Notes: generated by a model not told the origin, from the letters alone. 64,000 nucleotides of DNA from Aeromonas australiensis (GCF_000819725.1 NZ_CDDH01000050.1:1-64000); one strand, 5' to 3'. Shown: positions 17,738 to 27,354, numbered from the stretch's first letter. Numbers and translations: made by a program.

Positions 17738-19102
17738 ATGTATAGCCGTTTGATTACCCCCGCGCGCATCCACTCCTGGGGGGATGAGGCGCTGCTGGAG
17801 GCGACCGAGCAGGATCGCGCCCGTATCGTGCAGGCCGCACCGGTGCGCAGGTTGCAGCAGAAGACCCAGGTCTTTCCACTTGATGTGAAGGCCTCGGTGC
17901 GCAGCCGCCTCACCCACTCGCTGGAGGTGCAGGAGACCGGTCGCCAGATCAGCCGCCGCATTCTGGCCGCCTTGCCAGCCGGCATGGTCTGCGAGGGGGC
18001 TTTTATCAATCTGGTGGAGATGTCCTGCCTGCTTCATGACGTGGGCAACCCGCCGTTTGGCCACTTTGGCGAGCAGGTGATGAGCCAGTGGCTTGGCGAG
18101 ATGCTCGATCCCCTCTATCAGCAGGCGCTGGCGCAGCCCCCCTCGGCCCACTGGGCTGAATTGCGTCAGGATCTGCAACTGTTTGATGGCAACGCCCAGA
18201 GTCTGCGGCTGGTGCACAGTCTGCACGAGCTCAATCTGACCCTTGGACAACTGGCTGCACTCTGCAAATACCCGCAGCAGCCGCAACCCGGGGTGAGCTA
18301 TGGCCAACATCATGGCTGGAGCAGCAAGCGGGGTATCTTCTTTAGCGAGCAGCCGCTCTACCGCGCCCTCGGCCAGGGTCTTGGGTTGGTCCCCGGCTGC
18401 CGTCATCCACTGGTCTACATCATGGAGGCGGCCGATGACATCTCCTACTGCATCGCCGATCTGGAAGATGCGGTGGATCGGCGGATCCTGACCCAAGGCG
18501 AGCTGCTGGCGGCGCTGCGGACCGCCGATCAGAGCGACTACATGGCTGCGTTGCTGGATGAGGCGCTGACCTCTGAACGGGGCTTTTTTCCTCATTTTCG
18601 CCAGCAACTGACCCGGGATCTGGTGGCGTTGGCTGCGGCAACCTATGTCAGCGAACATCAAGCCATTTTGCAGGGATCCTACCCGCAAGCGCTGCTGCAC
18701 AGTCAGGCGCCGGCGGCACGGGTGCTCGATATCCTCAAGCGGGTGGCCCGTGAGCTGGTCTTTATGCGCCCCGAGGTGGAAGCACTCGAACTGGAGGGGT
18801 ATGCGGCGCTGCGCGGGGTGCTGACCAGTTATGCCTGTCTTTTGGCGCTGCCAGCGCCACAGTTTGCCCGGCTGCTGGCCGGGGAGGGGAGTCAGGCGCT
18901 GTTCTTTGCGCGCCGCCTCTATCATCGCCTCTCGGCCCGCCATCTCAAGGCCTATCGATTGGCGATCGCCACCCCGGATCCACGATTTGCCTGCCAGAAC
19001 GAGCAGGAGTGGTATTACCGGGTGCGGCTGCTGCTCGATTATGTCAGCGGCATGACGGATACCTATGTGCTGGAGGAGTACCGGCTACTCTCGGGGATCT
19101 GA
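17738..19102 (+). CDS. dgt: dGTP triphosphohydrolase-like HD protein
   Basis: The 454-residue protein hydrolyses dNTPs to the nucleoside and triphosphate. HD-domain metal ligands are visible: SRLTHSLEV gives the first His, LLHDVGNPPFGHFGE the His-Asp pair plus the downstream conserved NPPFGH box, and MEAADDISYCIADLEDA the last Asp. This layout is diagnostic for dGTPases. AAGGAG lies 7 nt before ATG 17738, 51 nt after arcB. No terminator separates it from arcB, so cotranscription is possible. Confidence 0.9.
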   Translation: MYSRLITPARIHSWGDEALLEATEQDRARIVQAAPVRRLQQKTQVFPLDVKASVRSRLTHSLEVQETGRQISRRILAALPAGMVCEGAFINLVEMSCLLHDVGNPPFGHFGEQVMSQWLGEMLDPLYQQALAQPPSAHWAELRQDLQLFDGNAQSLRLVHSLHELNLTLGQLAALCKYPQQPQPGVSYGQHHGWSSKRGIFFSEQPLYRALGQGLGLVPGCRHPLVYIMEAADDISYCIADLEDAVDRRILTQGELLAALRTADQSDYMAALLDEALTSERGFFPHFRQQLTRDLVALAAATYVSEHQAILQGSYPQALLHSQAPAARVLDILKRVARELVFMRPEVEALELEGYAALRGVLTSYACLLALPAPQFARLLAGEGSQALFFARRLYHRLSARHLKAYRLAIATPDPRFACQNEQEWYYRVRLLLDYVSGMTDTYVLEEYRLLSGI

Positions 19103-19169
19103 TGCCCCAAGCTACTTTTCGGGCAGCATAAAATGCCGTAAAAACGTTTAAAAAGGAGTCGCAAGAGGC

Positions 19170-19198
19170 TTGTTTTAAATTCGGATATTTTTTAGAAT
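19170..19198 (+). promoter_or_regulatory. Sigma-70-type promoter for the leader ORF/DUF1127 unit
   Basis: TTGTTT at 19170-19175 and TAGAAT at 19193-19198 are separated by 17 bp in an A+T-rich stretch. The expected start of transcription lies about 34 nt before the leader ORF. Confidence 0.55.
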
Positions 19199-19238
19199 TC
19201 CGTGGCCTGTTCAACTTTTATTCGGTAAGGAGACGAAA

Positions 19239-19331
19239 ATGCAACATCTTATGCTCAATATTGCATTCTCTCGCGGCACTGCGTGCGGCGTGAAATCTCG
19301 TGCTCTTTTACCGCGTGGCGTAAACAGGTAA
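19239..19331 (+). CDS. 30-codon leader peptide upstream of DUF1127 gene
   Basis: This short ORF has an excellent AAGGAGA site about 6-8 nt before ATG 19239 and ends at TAA 19329-19331. The peptide is basic and begins MQHLMLNIAFSRGTACG. I recognise no family. Its stop codon lies inside a small hairpin (ACAGG/CCTGT) followed by CTTTTT, and a 12-bp imperfect hairpin follows at 19352-19397 before the DUF1127 start. Position, ribosome site and hairpins suggest a translated leader that controls the next gene. Confidence 0.55.
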   Translation: MQHLMLNIAFSRGTACGVKSRALLPRGVNR

Positions 19332-19346
19332 CCCCTGTCTTTTTAT
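19324..19346 (+). terminator. Weak terminator/attenuator at the leader ORF stop
   Basis: A 5-bp stem (ACAGG/CCTGT) overlaps the leader stop codon and is followed by CTTTTTAT. A ribosome finishing the leader would cover the 5' arm, so the element may act as an attenuator. Confidence 0.4.
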
Positions 19347-19351
19347 CATCC

Positions 19352-19397
19352 GCGGTTCGTCCCGCAGGGTGATATCCACTTTCTCCGGGAGAACCGC
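19352..19397 (+). promoter_or_regulatory. Hairpin in the DUF1127 mRNA leader
   Basis: GCGGTTC-G-TCCCG pairs with CGGGA-GAACCGC, a 12-bp stem with one bulge around a 21-nt loop. It ends 10 nt before the GGAG of the DUF1127 gene. No T-run follows, so it is more likely a structural or translational element than a terminator. Confidence 0.5.
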
Positions 19398-19417
19398 ATG
19401 TTCAACTGGAGAATGTC

Positions 19418-19621
19418 ATGTCTATCGAACTGGTTTTACTGCGCAGTGTTGAATCCCTGGTCCAGAGAAGGATTGCCAGGGTCGAGCGTCGTCTCGTGCG
19501 GGTCAATCTGTCGCCCGCCCTGCTCAGGGATATCGGGCTGGAAGGGTATCAGGGTCAAATCGCCCTCGTTCGCGAGCGGGAGTATCAAACCGGCTTCCGC
19601 CTCGGGAATCGAATAACCTGA
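19418..19621 (+). CDS. Small DUF1127-like protein
   Basis: The 67-residue basic protein contains a run of arginine-rich helix (VQRRIARVERRLVRV) followed by LSPALLRDIGLEG. The latter is the L-x-x-L-L-R-D-I-G-L core that defines DUF1127 (YjiS-like) proteins. These small Arg-rich proteins bind RNA in some alphaproteobacteria; the role here is unknown. GGAG lies 6 nt before ATG 19418. It is preceded by a leader ORF and hairpins and followed by a strong terminator. Confidence 0.65.
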   Translation: MSIELVLLRSVESLVQRRIARVERRLVRVNLSPALLRDIGLEGYQGQIALVREREYQTGFRLGNRIT

Positions 19622-19656
19622 TAGCGAAGGGGAGAATAAGATCCCCCTCGCTAGTG

Positions 19657-19687
19657 AAATGGCAGGCGGCATGCCTGCCATTTTTCC
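19657..19687 (+). terminator. Intrinsic terminator after the DUF1127 gene
   Basis: ATGGCAGGC pairs with GCCTGCCAT and is followed by TTTTTCC. A second hairpin (GCGAAGGGGA/TCCCCCTCGC, about 19624-19651) lies just before it. Confidence 0.85.
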
Positions 19688-19844
19688 ATCTTACGGTTGA
19701 TTCCAGGTTCACATGTTGGTGACTCAGTATTATCCTCTCTGCCCTCTTTGTAACAGCTGTGATTGTTTTCTCGCCTTGCGTCGTCAGGATCTGCAAGATT
19801 AGAGGTGGCAGCCCTATCTGTTTTACTCATCAGGACAAGACCTT

Positions 19845-22800
19845 ATGCCACTCCTTCGTCAGCTTTTTCTTCCCATTTTGCTGTTGTTTTCAGGCGTGTT
19901 GGCTGTTGCAGCTCCCCAGCCGCAAGATGAGAGCACAAGTAACGAAATTTCTGCACAAAAAGAGCTGCTGGTCGGGGTACCCCGTGGTGGCTATCCTCCG
20001 TTCCTCTACGAATTGCCCAGCCAGCGTTATGCTGGTCCGCTCAAGGAGCTGGCCTCGCGTATTGCAGCCGAAATGGGCGTGTCCTTGCGCTATATCCCGT
20101 ATAACTCCTACGTAGATGCCCAGATTGCTCTCCAAAGCGGCCAGATCGATGCATTAATCGGAGTTGAACGTAATGCTCTTGAGCTGAAGGGGATAAACCA
20201 TATCGGCAGTATCGGTTCATATGCACGCTCCATTTTAATGCATACCCCGGATCAGCGATTGACCCTGGAGCAGGCGCGCAAGTTACGCTGGGTCTGTATT
20301 CGTGGTTTTGGCAGTTGTAATGAATTGGCTCGTTTGGGGATCTCTGATGTAACTGAGCTGGATAGCCGTTCGGAGGCGAGCTATATGGTCAAGCTGGGGG
20401 CTGTCGATGCATATCTTGAGATGAGTCCAATTGTTACCCACAAGATGGCGCGAATGCCATCATCGATGGGGGTTGTTATCCCGAAGTGGCTTTCTGGCAG
20501 CATGTTGACGATGGTGACCAGTTCCCGCCAGCCAGAGCTGAGCGAGCAGCTTTGGCAGGCATATCAACGGATACCTGTTGCAGACTCACGATTACGGTTG
20601 CATCAGGAGGATGAGCGCGTTAATGCGGGTCTGTTGTTGGAACCCGATGAGGCTTCTTGGCTGCAGCAGAAGAACAAAGTGATCAAGTTCGCCGTTGCCC
20701 CCGGATTTGCCGGCATCAGCGAAATCGATGGCGAAGGTGAATTGCATGGCTATACGGCAGACCTGATGAAGTTATTGAGTCTGCGCTCCGGGATCCGCTT
20801 TGAGCTGGTGTCGACAAATACCTGGCAGGAGTCACTTAAACTGCTGAAAGAGCACAAAGTGGACCTTATTCCCTTGATGACACCCCTCAAGGATCGTCAG
20901 TCCTTTGCCTCTTTTACCTCCTCCTATCTGAAGTTCGACAGCTATGTCGTAGCCAGGCACGGTGCTCGCCCGCTGAAGTCGCTGGTCGAGCTGAAAGGGC
21001 GTCTGATTGGTGGTGTGACGGGCTCTTACGAAGCCTCTCTCATTCACGCGCTGGGCGCCAATATTATCGAAGTGGGCAAGGATGCCGATTTACTGACCTT
21101 GCTCGACACTGGGCGAGCCGAATATGTGCTGTTGACCATGACCAATCTGGGACAGCAGGCAATGAAGGGGTTCAATGATAAGTATCAGGTGGTGCTGAGC
21201 TCTCCCGAATTTTCCGTACCTATCAGTATGGCTGTCGACAATGCTCAGCCCGAGTTGCTCCGAATCATGGACAAGTTGCTGCTGACCATCACGGATGAGG
21301 AGTGGCAACGGCTGGAGCGACGCTGGCTCAATGTGTCGGTCAATATCGAGTCTGATTACACCCTGATTTACAAGTGGTTGGCCATAGGAGGGGCCGCTCT
21401 GCTCGTCAGCGGTTTGCTGGTAATGCTTTGGGCTCGCAGTTTGCGTCGTCAGATTGCGCAGCGGAAAATCGCAGAGGACAAGCTGAACGAGCAGTTGTTA
21501 TTTGTGCAAACCTTGCTCAACTCACTGCCGACCATGGTGGCGTTACGTGATAGCGAGCAGCGGATCACCTTGTGCAATCAGGCCTATCGCGATGCTTTTC
21601 TCGGTGCTGGCAGTTGCAGTGAGGAGCTGCAAAACATGCCCGAGACACTCAGAAACAGTGTGTTGGAAGAAGAGCGCCGGGTGTGGCAGACCGGACAGGA
21701 TCTGGAGGGGGCAGGAAGCAACCTGCGAGCTGATGGTACGCCCTGCCATGTTATCTATGCCAAACGACCTTATCGGGATCCCGATGGAAATATGCGGGGG
21801 GTGTTGACGGTACTGACCGATGTCAGCCGGATCAAGGATGCTGAGGAGCGTGCCCGTCAGGCTGAAACCCGCCTTACCCAGATTACCGACAGCATGCCTG
21901 GCGTTGTTTACCAGTATCTATGGCAGGGGCCGGGCAAGGGGCGCTTTCTCTACGCTTCTCAGGGGGCCAATGAGATCTTGGGGGTGACCCATCAGGAGTT
22001 GTTTAGCGCCGAATCGGCCGGCGAGGTGTTTGGCGTTACCGAACAGGCGCTCCAGGAGTTTGTCAGCAAGGTGGCCAACCATGCCGAGACCTTGGTCCCA
22101 CTTGATCTGGAGGTAAAGCTGGAGCGCCCAGACGGGGATCGCTACCTCCAAGTGCGCGGTAATTTTGTCCGTCAGAAGCAGCAGGCGCTGATCCTCAATG
22201 GGGTTATTCAGGACATCACGTCTCTCAAGCAGCAGGAGTATGAGCTGCGCAAGGCTCGCGCCTATGCCGAGCAGGCGATGCAGGCGCGCAGCCGCTTTCT
22301 GGCCACCATGAGCCACGAGTTACGCACCCCCATCTCCGGCATGCACGGCATGCTCGAATTGCTGCAAATGAGCGAGCTCAACGACGACCAGCGTTTTATG
22401 GTGCGCAATGTGGTCAATTCGACCAACAACCTGCTCTATTTGGTCAATGACATCCTCGATTTCTCCAAGATAGAAGCGGGTCAGTTACAGTTGAATTATC
22501 AGTGCTGTCGGTTACAAACGGTGATCTGCGATGCGATCCGTGGCCACGCGGCCCTTGCCCATAGCAAGGGGCTCAAAGTGGGGCTGGAGTGGGGGCAGCA
22601 TGTGCCGGATTGGGCCGACATCGATGGGGTGCGTATTGGTCAGGTCATCTCCAACCTGCTCAACAATGCGGTGAAGTTTACCGAACAAGGGGGTATTACT
22701 ATCCGGGTCAGCTACCTGAGCGAGCAACTGACCATCAGTGTCAGTGACACCGGTATCGGGATCGCCGAAGAGAAGCAAGCGCTGCTGTTCACGCCTTTTG

Positions 22801-23201
22801 AGCAGGTGGAGTCTGATATCAACCGTCGTTTTGGTGGCACCGGACTGGGGTTGGCAATCTGTGAGCAGCTGGTGTGCAAAATGGGAGGGGCACTGACACT
22901 GACCAGCAAGGCAGGAGAGGGATCCAGCTTCCGCTTTACCGTGCCGCTTACCAATCCGCAGTGGGATCCCCCTGCTCTAGCTGATACAGAATGGTGGTTT
23001 TTCAGCGATGACACCAACCTCGAAGCAGCCATGGTACGGCAAGGGGCCAAGCTCAGGTACTTGGGGGCCAATGAGCTCAGTCGCTCACTGGAAGGGTTGC
23101 TGTTGGCCGATCAACGGTGGCTTGAGCAAGCGCTGGGGGGGGGAATGGCAAAGCTGGCTGCAACACTCTGCGCTGAAGGGGATCATCGCATCACCCGATG
23201 A
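19845..23201 (+). CDS. Hybrid sensor kinase of BvgS/EvgS layout, N-terminal portion (frame broken at G9)
   Basis: This frame encodes 1118 residues. It begins with a signal peptide (MPLLRQLFLPILLLFSG), followed by two periplasmic SBP_bac_3 domains (about 38-270 and 277-500) and a membrane segment from about 511 (WLAIGGAALLVSGLL). Two PAS domains (about 555-660, 670-800) precede a histidine kinase with His824 in MSHELRTPISG and ATPase boxes GIGIAEEKQ and GTGLGLAICEQ. It then enters a diverged receiver-like segment. The frame leaves the conserved sequence at nine G (23135-23143) and stops 19 codons later. The ligand is unknown. The truncated form should phosphorylate itself but lack phosphotransfer domains. 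Confidence 0.85.
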   Translation: MPLLRQLFLPILLLFSGVLAVAAPQPQDESTSNEISAQKELLVGVPRGGYPPFLYELPSQRYAGPLKELASRIAAEMGVSLRYIPYNSYVDAQIALQSGQIDALIGVERNALELKGINHIGSIGSYARSILMHTPDQRLTLEQARKLRWVCIRGFGSCNELARLGISDVTELDSRSEASYMVKLGAVDAYLEMSPIVTHKMARMPSSMGVVIPKWLSGSMLTMVTSSRQPELSEQLWQAYQRIPVADSRLRLHQEDERVNAGLLLEPDEASWLQQKNKVIKFAVAPGFAGISEIDGEGELHGYTADLMKLLSLRSGIRFELVSTNTWQESLKLLKEHKVDLIPLMTPLKDRQSFASFTSSYLKFDSYVVARHGARPLKSLVELKGRLIGGVTGSYEASLIHALGANIIEVGKDADLLTLLDTGRAEYVLLTMTNLGQQAMKGFNDKYQVVLSSPEFSVPISMAVDNAQPELLRIMDKLLLTITDEEWQRLERRWLNVSVNIESDYTLIYKWLAIGGAALLVSGLLVMLWARSLRRQIAQRKIAEDKLNEQLLFVQTLLNSLPTMVALRDSEQRITLCNQAYRDAFLGAGSCSEELQNMPETLRNSVLEEERRVWQTGQDLEGAGSNLRADGTPCHVIYAKRPYRDPDGNMRGVLTVLTDVSRIKDAEERARQAETRLTQITDSMPGVVYQYLWQGPGKGRFLYASQGANEILGVTHQELFSAESAGEVFGVTEQALQEFVSKVANHAETLVPLDLEVKLERPDGDRYLQVRGNFVRQKQQALILNGVIQDITSLKQQEYELRKARAYAEQAMQARSRFLATMSHELRTPISGMHGMLELLQMSELNDDQRFMVRNVVNSTNNLLYLVNDILDFSKIEAGQLQLNYQCCRLQTVICDAIRGHAALAHSKGLKVGLEWGQHVPDWADIDGVRIGQVISNLLNNAVKFTEQGGITIRVSYLSEQLTISVSDTGIGIAEEKQALLFTPFEQVESDINRRFGGTGLGLAICEQLVCKMGGALTLTSKAGEGSSFRFTVPLTNPQWDPPALADTEWWFFSDDTNLEAAMVRQGAKLRYLGANELSRSLEGLLLADQRWLEQALGGGMAKLAATLCAEGDHRITR
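23135..23143 (+). repeat. G9 homopolymer at the kinase frameshift
   Basis: Nine consecutive G mark the exact point where the kinase reading frame is lost. With eight G the upstream frame would pass through as L-G-G-E-W-Q into the receiver and HPt-encoding frame. Such tracts slip during replication and also cause sequencing errors. Confidence 0.9.
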
Positions 23202-24087
23202 GGCGTTACGGGGTCGGATTGGTGAACAGAAATGGTGGCGCCTGGGTCTATCTCCCCTCTATCCGGATCTTCTGCTGGAGAGCTGCCACGAATTGCTGCA
23301 GGAGCGGGCCACACCGATCCTCCCTGCGCTTGCAGAGAAGCTGGGTGGTAAAGTATTGGTGGCCGATGATCATCCGGTCAATCGTGCCTTGCTGGCACGG
23401 CAGTTGGCCATTCTTGGTATCGAGGCTCAGGTTGTGGAAGATGGCGAGAAGGCTCTGCGGGCCTGGCAGGGACAGCAATTCTCCCTGCTGTTGACTGATT
23501 GCCATATGCCGGTGATGGATGGTTATGCCCTGACCAAGGCGCTGCGGGCGGCAGGCGTGACGGCGCCCATCATAGGGGTAACGGCAGATACGTCGGAAGA
23601 GGCGAGTGCTCGTATGGTAGAGGCAGGCATGAGTGACATGCTATTGAAGCCCTACCCGTTGGATACCTTGCGCCAGATGCTGGCCCACTGGCTGGCAGAG
23701 AGGACGCCAACCAGAAGCGCGGTTACGCCCGTGGATGGGGCTACAGGTATGCAGGCAGAACGCTGGTTGGCGCTTTTTGGTGACGAGCTGACCGCGCGAG
23801 CCATGGCGGTGGAATACCTCGATTCCAACCGGCAGGATGGCGAGGCCATGATGGCTGCACTGATTTGTCATGATGCCAGCACTTTGGTAGAGACCGCCCA
23901 CCGGATCAAGGGGGCTGCCCGCATGGTCGGGTTGGAGGAGCTGGCCACACAGGCGGCCAGGCTGGAGTCGGCTGCCAGATTGAAGCAGCTTGAGGAACTG
24001 GATGAGCTGACAGGCAAGGTGCAGCTATTGATGACGGCGATCGCCCACGACATTGGATTATGGCTCGATGAAAAAAGCACAACATGA
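23143..24087 (+). pseudogene. C-terminal portion of the hybrid sensor kinase (receiver and HPt), out of frame
   Basis: This open frame has no start of its own and continues the kinase in the +1 frame. It completes a diverged receiver-like segment, then encodes a canonical receiver (VLVADDHPVNRALLARQL; phospho-acceptor Asp codon at 23497 in LLTDCHMPVMDG; Lys in LLKPYP). A C-terminal HPt domain has its His in VETAHRIKGAARM. Joined with the upstream part (19845-24087), the protein would have 1413 residues and full BvgS-like phosphorelay layout. The preserved sequence suggests that the break is recent, reversible or an artefact. Confidence 0.75.
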
Positions 24088-25279
24088 GTTGGTCATCATG
24101 GTCGTGGAAGACCATGGATTTCAGCGCAAGGCGCTGCTGCATCAGATCCGCAGCCTGGGTTACCTGAATCTGCTGGAGGCGGCCGATGGTGCCGAGGCGC
24201 TGGCGCTTAGCCAGCAACACAAGGTCGATATCCTGTTTTGCGATCTGCGAATGCCCGGAATGGATGGCATGGCGCTGTTGCGCCGCCTGTCGCTAGGTGG
24301 TTTTCAGGGCGGCATTATCCTCTCCAGCGCCCTTGAGGGGGATGTGGTCGAAGCTGTATTGCGGATGAGTGCCGCCTATGGCTTGCAGGTGCTCGGCCGC
24401 ATAGAGAAACCCTCTACTCAGCAGCAACTCAAGCAGCTGATCGATGCCTGGTCGCCCCGGGAGGAGTCTGCCAGGGAGGAGGAGGGGCACAGGATCGGGC
24501 TGGATGAGTTGCGCCGGGCGCTTGAGCATGATCAGCTGCTACCCTGGTACCAGCCCAAGGTGAGTTTTGCATCTGGCGAGTGGGTCGGGATGGAGGCGTT
24601 GGCCCGCTGGCAACACCCCGAGTTTGGCCTGATCTCTCCGGGGCGTTTTATTCCGCTGGCAGAACACAACGGCTTGATCGATCAGTTGACCGAGGTGATC
24701 ATCGGTAAGTCCCTCCGTGATGGTCACTTATGGGAAGAGACAGGGCTCTCGCTCAATCTGTCGATGAACCTCTCCACCACCTCGCTTATCGAGGGGGATC
24801 TGTGCAACACCCTGATCAATCAGTGTCAACGCTGGAGCATCAACCCCGAGCTCATCACCCTGGAGGTGACAGAGAGCGCCTTTGTGCAGGATCTGGGCAA
24901 GTCGCTGGAGGTGCTGACCCGGCTGCGGATGCACGGCTTTGGTCTCTCCATCGATGACTTCGGTACCGGCTACTCCTCTATGCAGCAACTGGCGCTGTTG
25001 CCCTTTACCGAGCTGAAGCTGGATCGCTCCTTTGTCGATCGCTGTTTTGAAGACCCCTCTCGTCTGGCCATTATCGAGTCCAGCATCGAGCTGGCGCGCA
25101 AGTTGGGCCTCAAGTCGGTGGCGGAAGGGGTCGAGGATGAGCAGACCTGGCGGCTACTGGCAAAGTTGGGCTGTGATGCTTGCCAGGGATTCTTCTCTGC
25201 CAGACCAATGCCCCGCAGCGAGTTGCAAGAGTGGCACCGGACTTGGCAAGATAGATTACCAACACTGATACCTATCTGA
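24068..25279 (+). CDS. Response regulator with EAL domain (c-di-GMP phosphodiesterase)
   Basis: The 403-residue protein has an N-terminal receiver (about 5-125; MVVEDHGFQRKAL and CDLRMPGMDG with the phospho-acceptor Asp) and a C-terminal EAL domain (about 150-395). The EAL residues needed for c-di-GMP hydrolysis are present: MEALARWQHPE, LNLSMNLS, LEVTES, IDDFGTGYSS, LKLDRSFV, AEGVED and CQGFF. It should be an active phosphodiesterase. ATG 24068 lies inside the last codons of the kinase frame (20-nt overlap), so the kinase is its likely phosphodonor. TTG 24053 is an alternative start. Confidence 0.9.
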   Translation: MKKAQHELVIMVVEDHGFQRKALLHQIRSLGYLNLLEAADGAEALALSQQHKVDILFCDLRMPGMDGMALLRRLSLGGFQGGIILSSALEGDVVEAVLRMSAAYGLQVLGRIEKPSTQQQLKQLIDAWSPREESAREEEGHRIGLDELRRALEHDQLLPWYQPKVSFASGEWVGMEALARWQHPEFGLISPGRFIPLAEHNGLIDQLTEVIIGKSLRDGHLWEETGLSLNLSMNLSTTSLIEGDLCNTLINQCQRWSINPELITLEVTESAFVQDLGKSLEVLTRLRMHGFGLSIDDFGTGYSSMQQLALLPFTELKLDRSFVDRCFEDPSRLAIIESSIELARKLGLKSVAEGVEDEQTWRLLAKLGCDACQGFFSARPMPRSELQEWHRTWQDRLPTLIPI

Positions 25280-25318
25280 TTCTGTTGGCTGGATCCCTCC
25301 GTTTGAACAAGGATGTTC

Positions 25319-27295
25319 ATGAAAATCTCAAGCAAGTTGCTGCTCAGCTTCGGTTTTATCAACCTGCTGATCCTGCTCTCCTCCACGCTGGTCTATTACC
25401 GGCTGACCCAGATCAATCAGGCCCAACACACTCTGCTGGAGCAGGCGCTGCCCGCTCTGCAGCGGGATGAGGCGAGCCAGAAGGCGCTGGTTGCCACCGT
25501 TTCTGCCCTGCGTGGCTATCTGATTCTCGGTAAGGATCCTGCCGAGGCTTCCCGTCTCAAGCAGGAGTGGGAGTCGGCCTGGCAGGCCATCGCCCATCAG
25601 GCGTTCAGTCCGGCGCTCGCCAAGTCTCTCGAGACCTTCAAAAGCCATCAGGAGAAGGTGTGGACCATCGCCCAGAGCGAAGAGAATCTGCCCGCTCACA
25701 CCCTGATGCTGCAGGAGGCGGGACCGTTGGCGGAGGCGGCGCTCGATCAGTTGCAATCTTTTGCCAATGAGGAGGTGGCGACCCCGCAGGAGCAGCTCGC
25801 GGGCGATCGCCGCATGCTGCTCAAGCAGGTGGGAGATGCCTACAACAGCCTCGCCAATTCCCTCTCTGCCCTGCGGGATTTTCTTATCTCCGGCGATCCT
25901 GAATACCGCAGCAAATATCAGGATTATTACCAGTTTCACCAGCAGCGGGTGGCTGAGGTGAAGCAGCAAGCCGCGCTCTTTACCGACACCCAGCAGAGCC
26001 TCTGGCAGCTGTTTGAAGAGATGGCTACCCCCTTCTCCGAGCTGGTGGGGCAGGTGATCGAGAAGCGCCAAGCGCCGGATTGGGATCAGGCCAACTACCT
26101 GATGGCCACCGACATCGAGCCGATGCAGTCCAGCCTCAGCGAGCAGCTGGTTCAGCTGGTGGGGAAAACCCGCGCCGAGGTGGAGCAGATTTCGGCGCAG
26201 ATGACCGGAGCCGGGAGGGCCATCAACCAGACACTGCTGTTGGCTACCGGCAGTGCCATCGTGCTTGGCATGGTGGTCGCATGGCTCTTTAGTCGCCGTC
26301 TAACCCGTGACATTGCCTCTCTGGTGACCCGGGCGGGGCAGGTTGCTGATGGCCGGCTGGCGGCCGAGCCCTTGGCGATAACGGGGCAGGATGAGTTGGG
26401 AGAATTGACCGGCTCCATCAACCGGATGTCTACCCAGTTGCGTCAGTTGGTGGGCGAGTTACAGGGCGCCGTGGGACAGGTCGAGGTGGCCTGTGTCGAT
26501 GTTGGCAGCACCACCAGAGCCATAGTGGCGGATCTGACGGAACAGGATCAGCGGGTCGATGCGGTAGCGGCGGCTATCGATCAGATGTCGGTCAGCGCCC
26601 GTGAGGTGGCCGGTAACATTGCAGGTGTGGCGGATGGTGCCCATCAGGTGCAGCAGCAGACCCGTCAGGGGGAGGCCGCGCTGGCGCGAATGAGCGATAC
26701 CATGCAGCAGATTACCGCCATGATTGGGCAGGCTAATGAGGCCATGGGGCTGCTGGAGCATCAGAGTGAACAGGTGGGGCAGATCACCGAGGTGATCGCC
26801 ACCATTGCGGAGCAGACCAACCTGCTGGCCCTCAATGCCGCCATCGAGGCGGCGCGGGCAGGCGAGCAGGGGCGCGGTTTTGCGGTGGTGGCCGATGAGG
26901 TACGTCAGCTGGCGACCCGCACCCATCAATCAACCGCCGAGATCAGCCAGACCATTGCGGCCATCTCCCGGCAGACTCGCCAAACGGTGAGTACCGTCAG
27001 CAGCGGCACCCGGCTGGTGGAGCAAGGGCGGGATGCCGTCGGATTGGTGACCGATACCCTGAGTGCCATGAACCAGCTGGTGCAGTCTCTGTCGGGCCAG
27101 CTGGAGGCTATTTCGGTGGCAACCGAGCAGCAGTCGCGGGTAGCCGCCGAGGTATCCGGGACGGTCGATGACATTGCCGCGCTCAGTCGGCAATCTTGTC
27201 AGCGTAGTCAGCAGGGGGAGGAGATCGTAGCCAGACTGGCTGGCGATACCGGCAAGCTGAAGGCGGTCATCGCCCGCTTTGATCTTGATGCGTGA
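25319..27295 (+). CDS. Methyl-accepting chemotaxis protein
   Basis: The 658-residue chemoreceptor has a membrane segment at about 6-28 and a long helical periplasmic sensor (about 30-300, four-helix type). The second membrane segment is at about 304-325 ([20 protein letters not shown]). A HAMP domain and a signalling domain follow, with the hairpin tip [20 protein letters not shown], the most conserved segment of the family. AAGG lies 6 nt before ATG 25319. It is 39 nt after the EAL gene with no terminator between them, so kinase, phosphodiesterase and receptor form one probable signalling operon. The ligand is unknown. Confidence 0.93.
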   Translation: MKISSKLLLSFGFINLLILLSSTLVYYRLTQINQAQHTLLEQALPALQRDEASQKALVATVSALRGYLILGKDPAEASRLKQEWESAWQAIAHQAFSPALAKSLETFKSHQEKVWTIAQSEENLPAHTLMLQEAGPLAEAALDQLQSFANEEVATPQEQLAGDRRMLLKQVGDAYNSLANSLSALRDFLISGDPEYRSKYQDYYQFHQQRVAEVKQQAALFTDTQQSLWQLFEEMATPFSELVGQVIEKRQAPDWDQANYLMATDIEPMQSSLSEQLVQLVGKTRAEVEQISAQMTGAGRAINQTLLLATGSAIVLGMVVAWLFSRRLTRDIASLVTRAGQVADGRLAAEPLAITGQDELGELTGSINRMSTQLRQLVGELQGAVGQVEVACVDVGSTTRAIVADLTEQDQRVDAVAAAIDQMSVSAREVAGNIAGVADGAHQVQQQTRQGEAALARMSDTMQQITAMIGQANEAMGLLEHQSEQVGQITEVIATIAEQTNLLALNAAIEAARAGEQGRGFAVVADEVRQLATRTHQSTAEISQTIAAISRQTRQTVSTVSSGTRLVEQGRDAVGLVTDTLSAMNQLVQSLSGQLEAISVATEQQSRVAAEVSGTVDDIAALSRQSCQRSQQGEEIVARLAGDTGKLKAVIARFDLDA

Positions 27296-27326
27296 GATGG
27301 CGGGATCATCCCGCCATTGCTATTGG
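27296..27326 (+). terminator. Hairpin after the chemoreceptor gene
   Basis: TGGCGGGA pairs with TCCCGCCA around a 3-nt loop right after the stop codon, followed by TTGCTATTGG. The stem is strong but the T-run is weak. Confidence 0.5.
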
Positions 27327-27354
27327 TATGCACCGGGCCGTCTGGCCCGTGGGT

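Noticed and set aside
17102-18943. 613-codon open frame antisense to arcB and the dGTPase gene
   Set aside because: It spans two well-supported genes and the gap between them, has no ribosome site, and its product is a low-complexity Gln/His/Leu-rich shadow typical of G+C-rich antisense frames.
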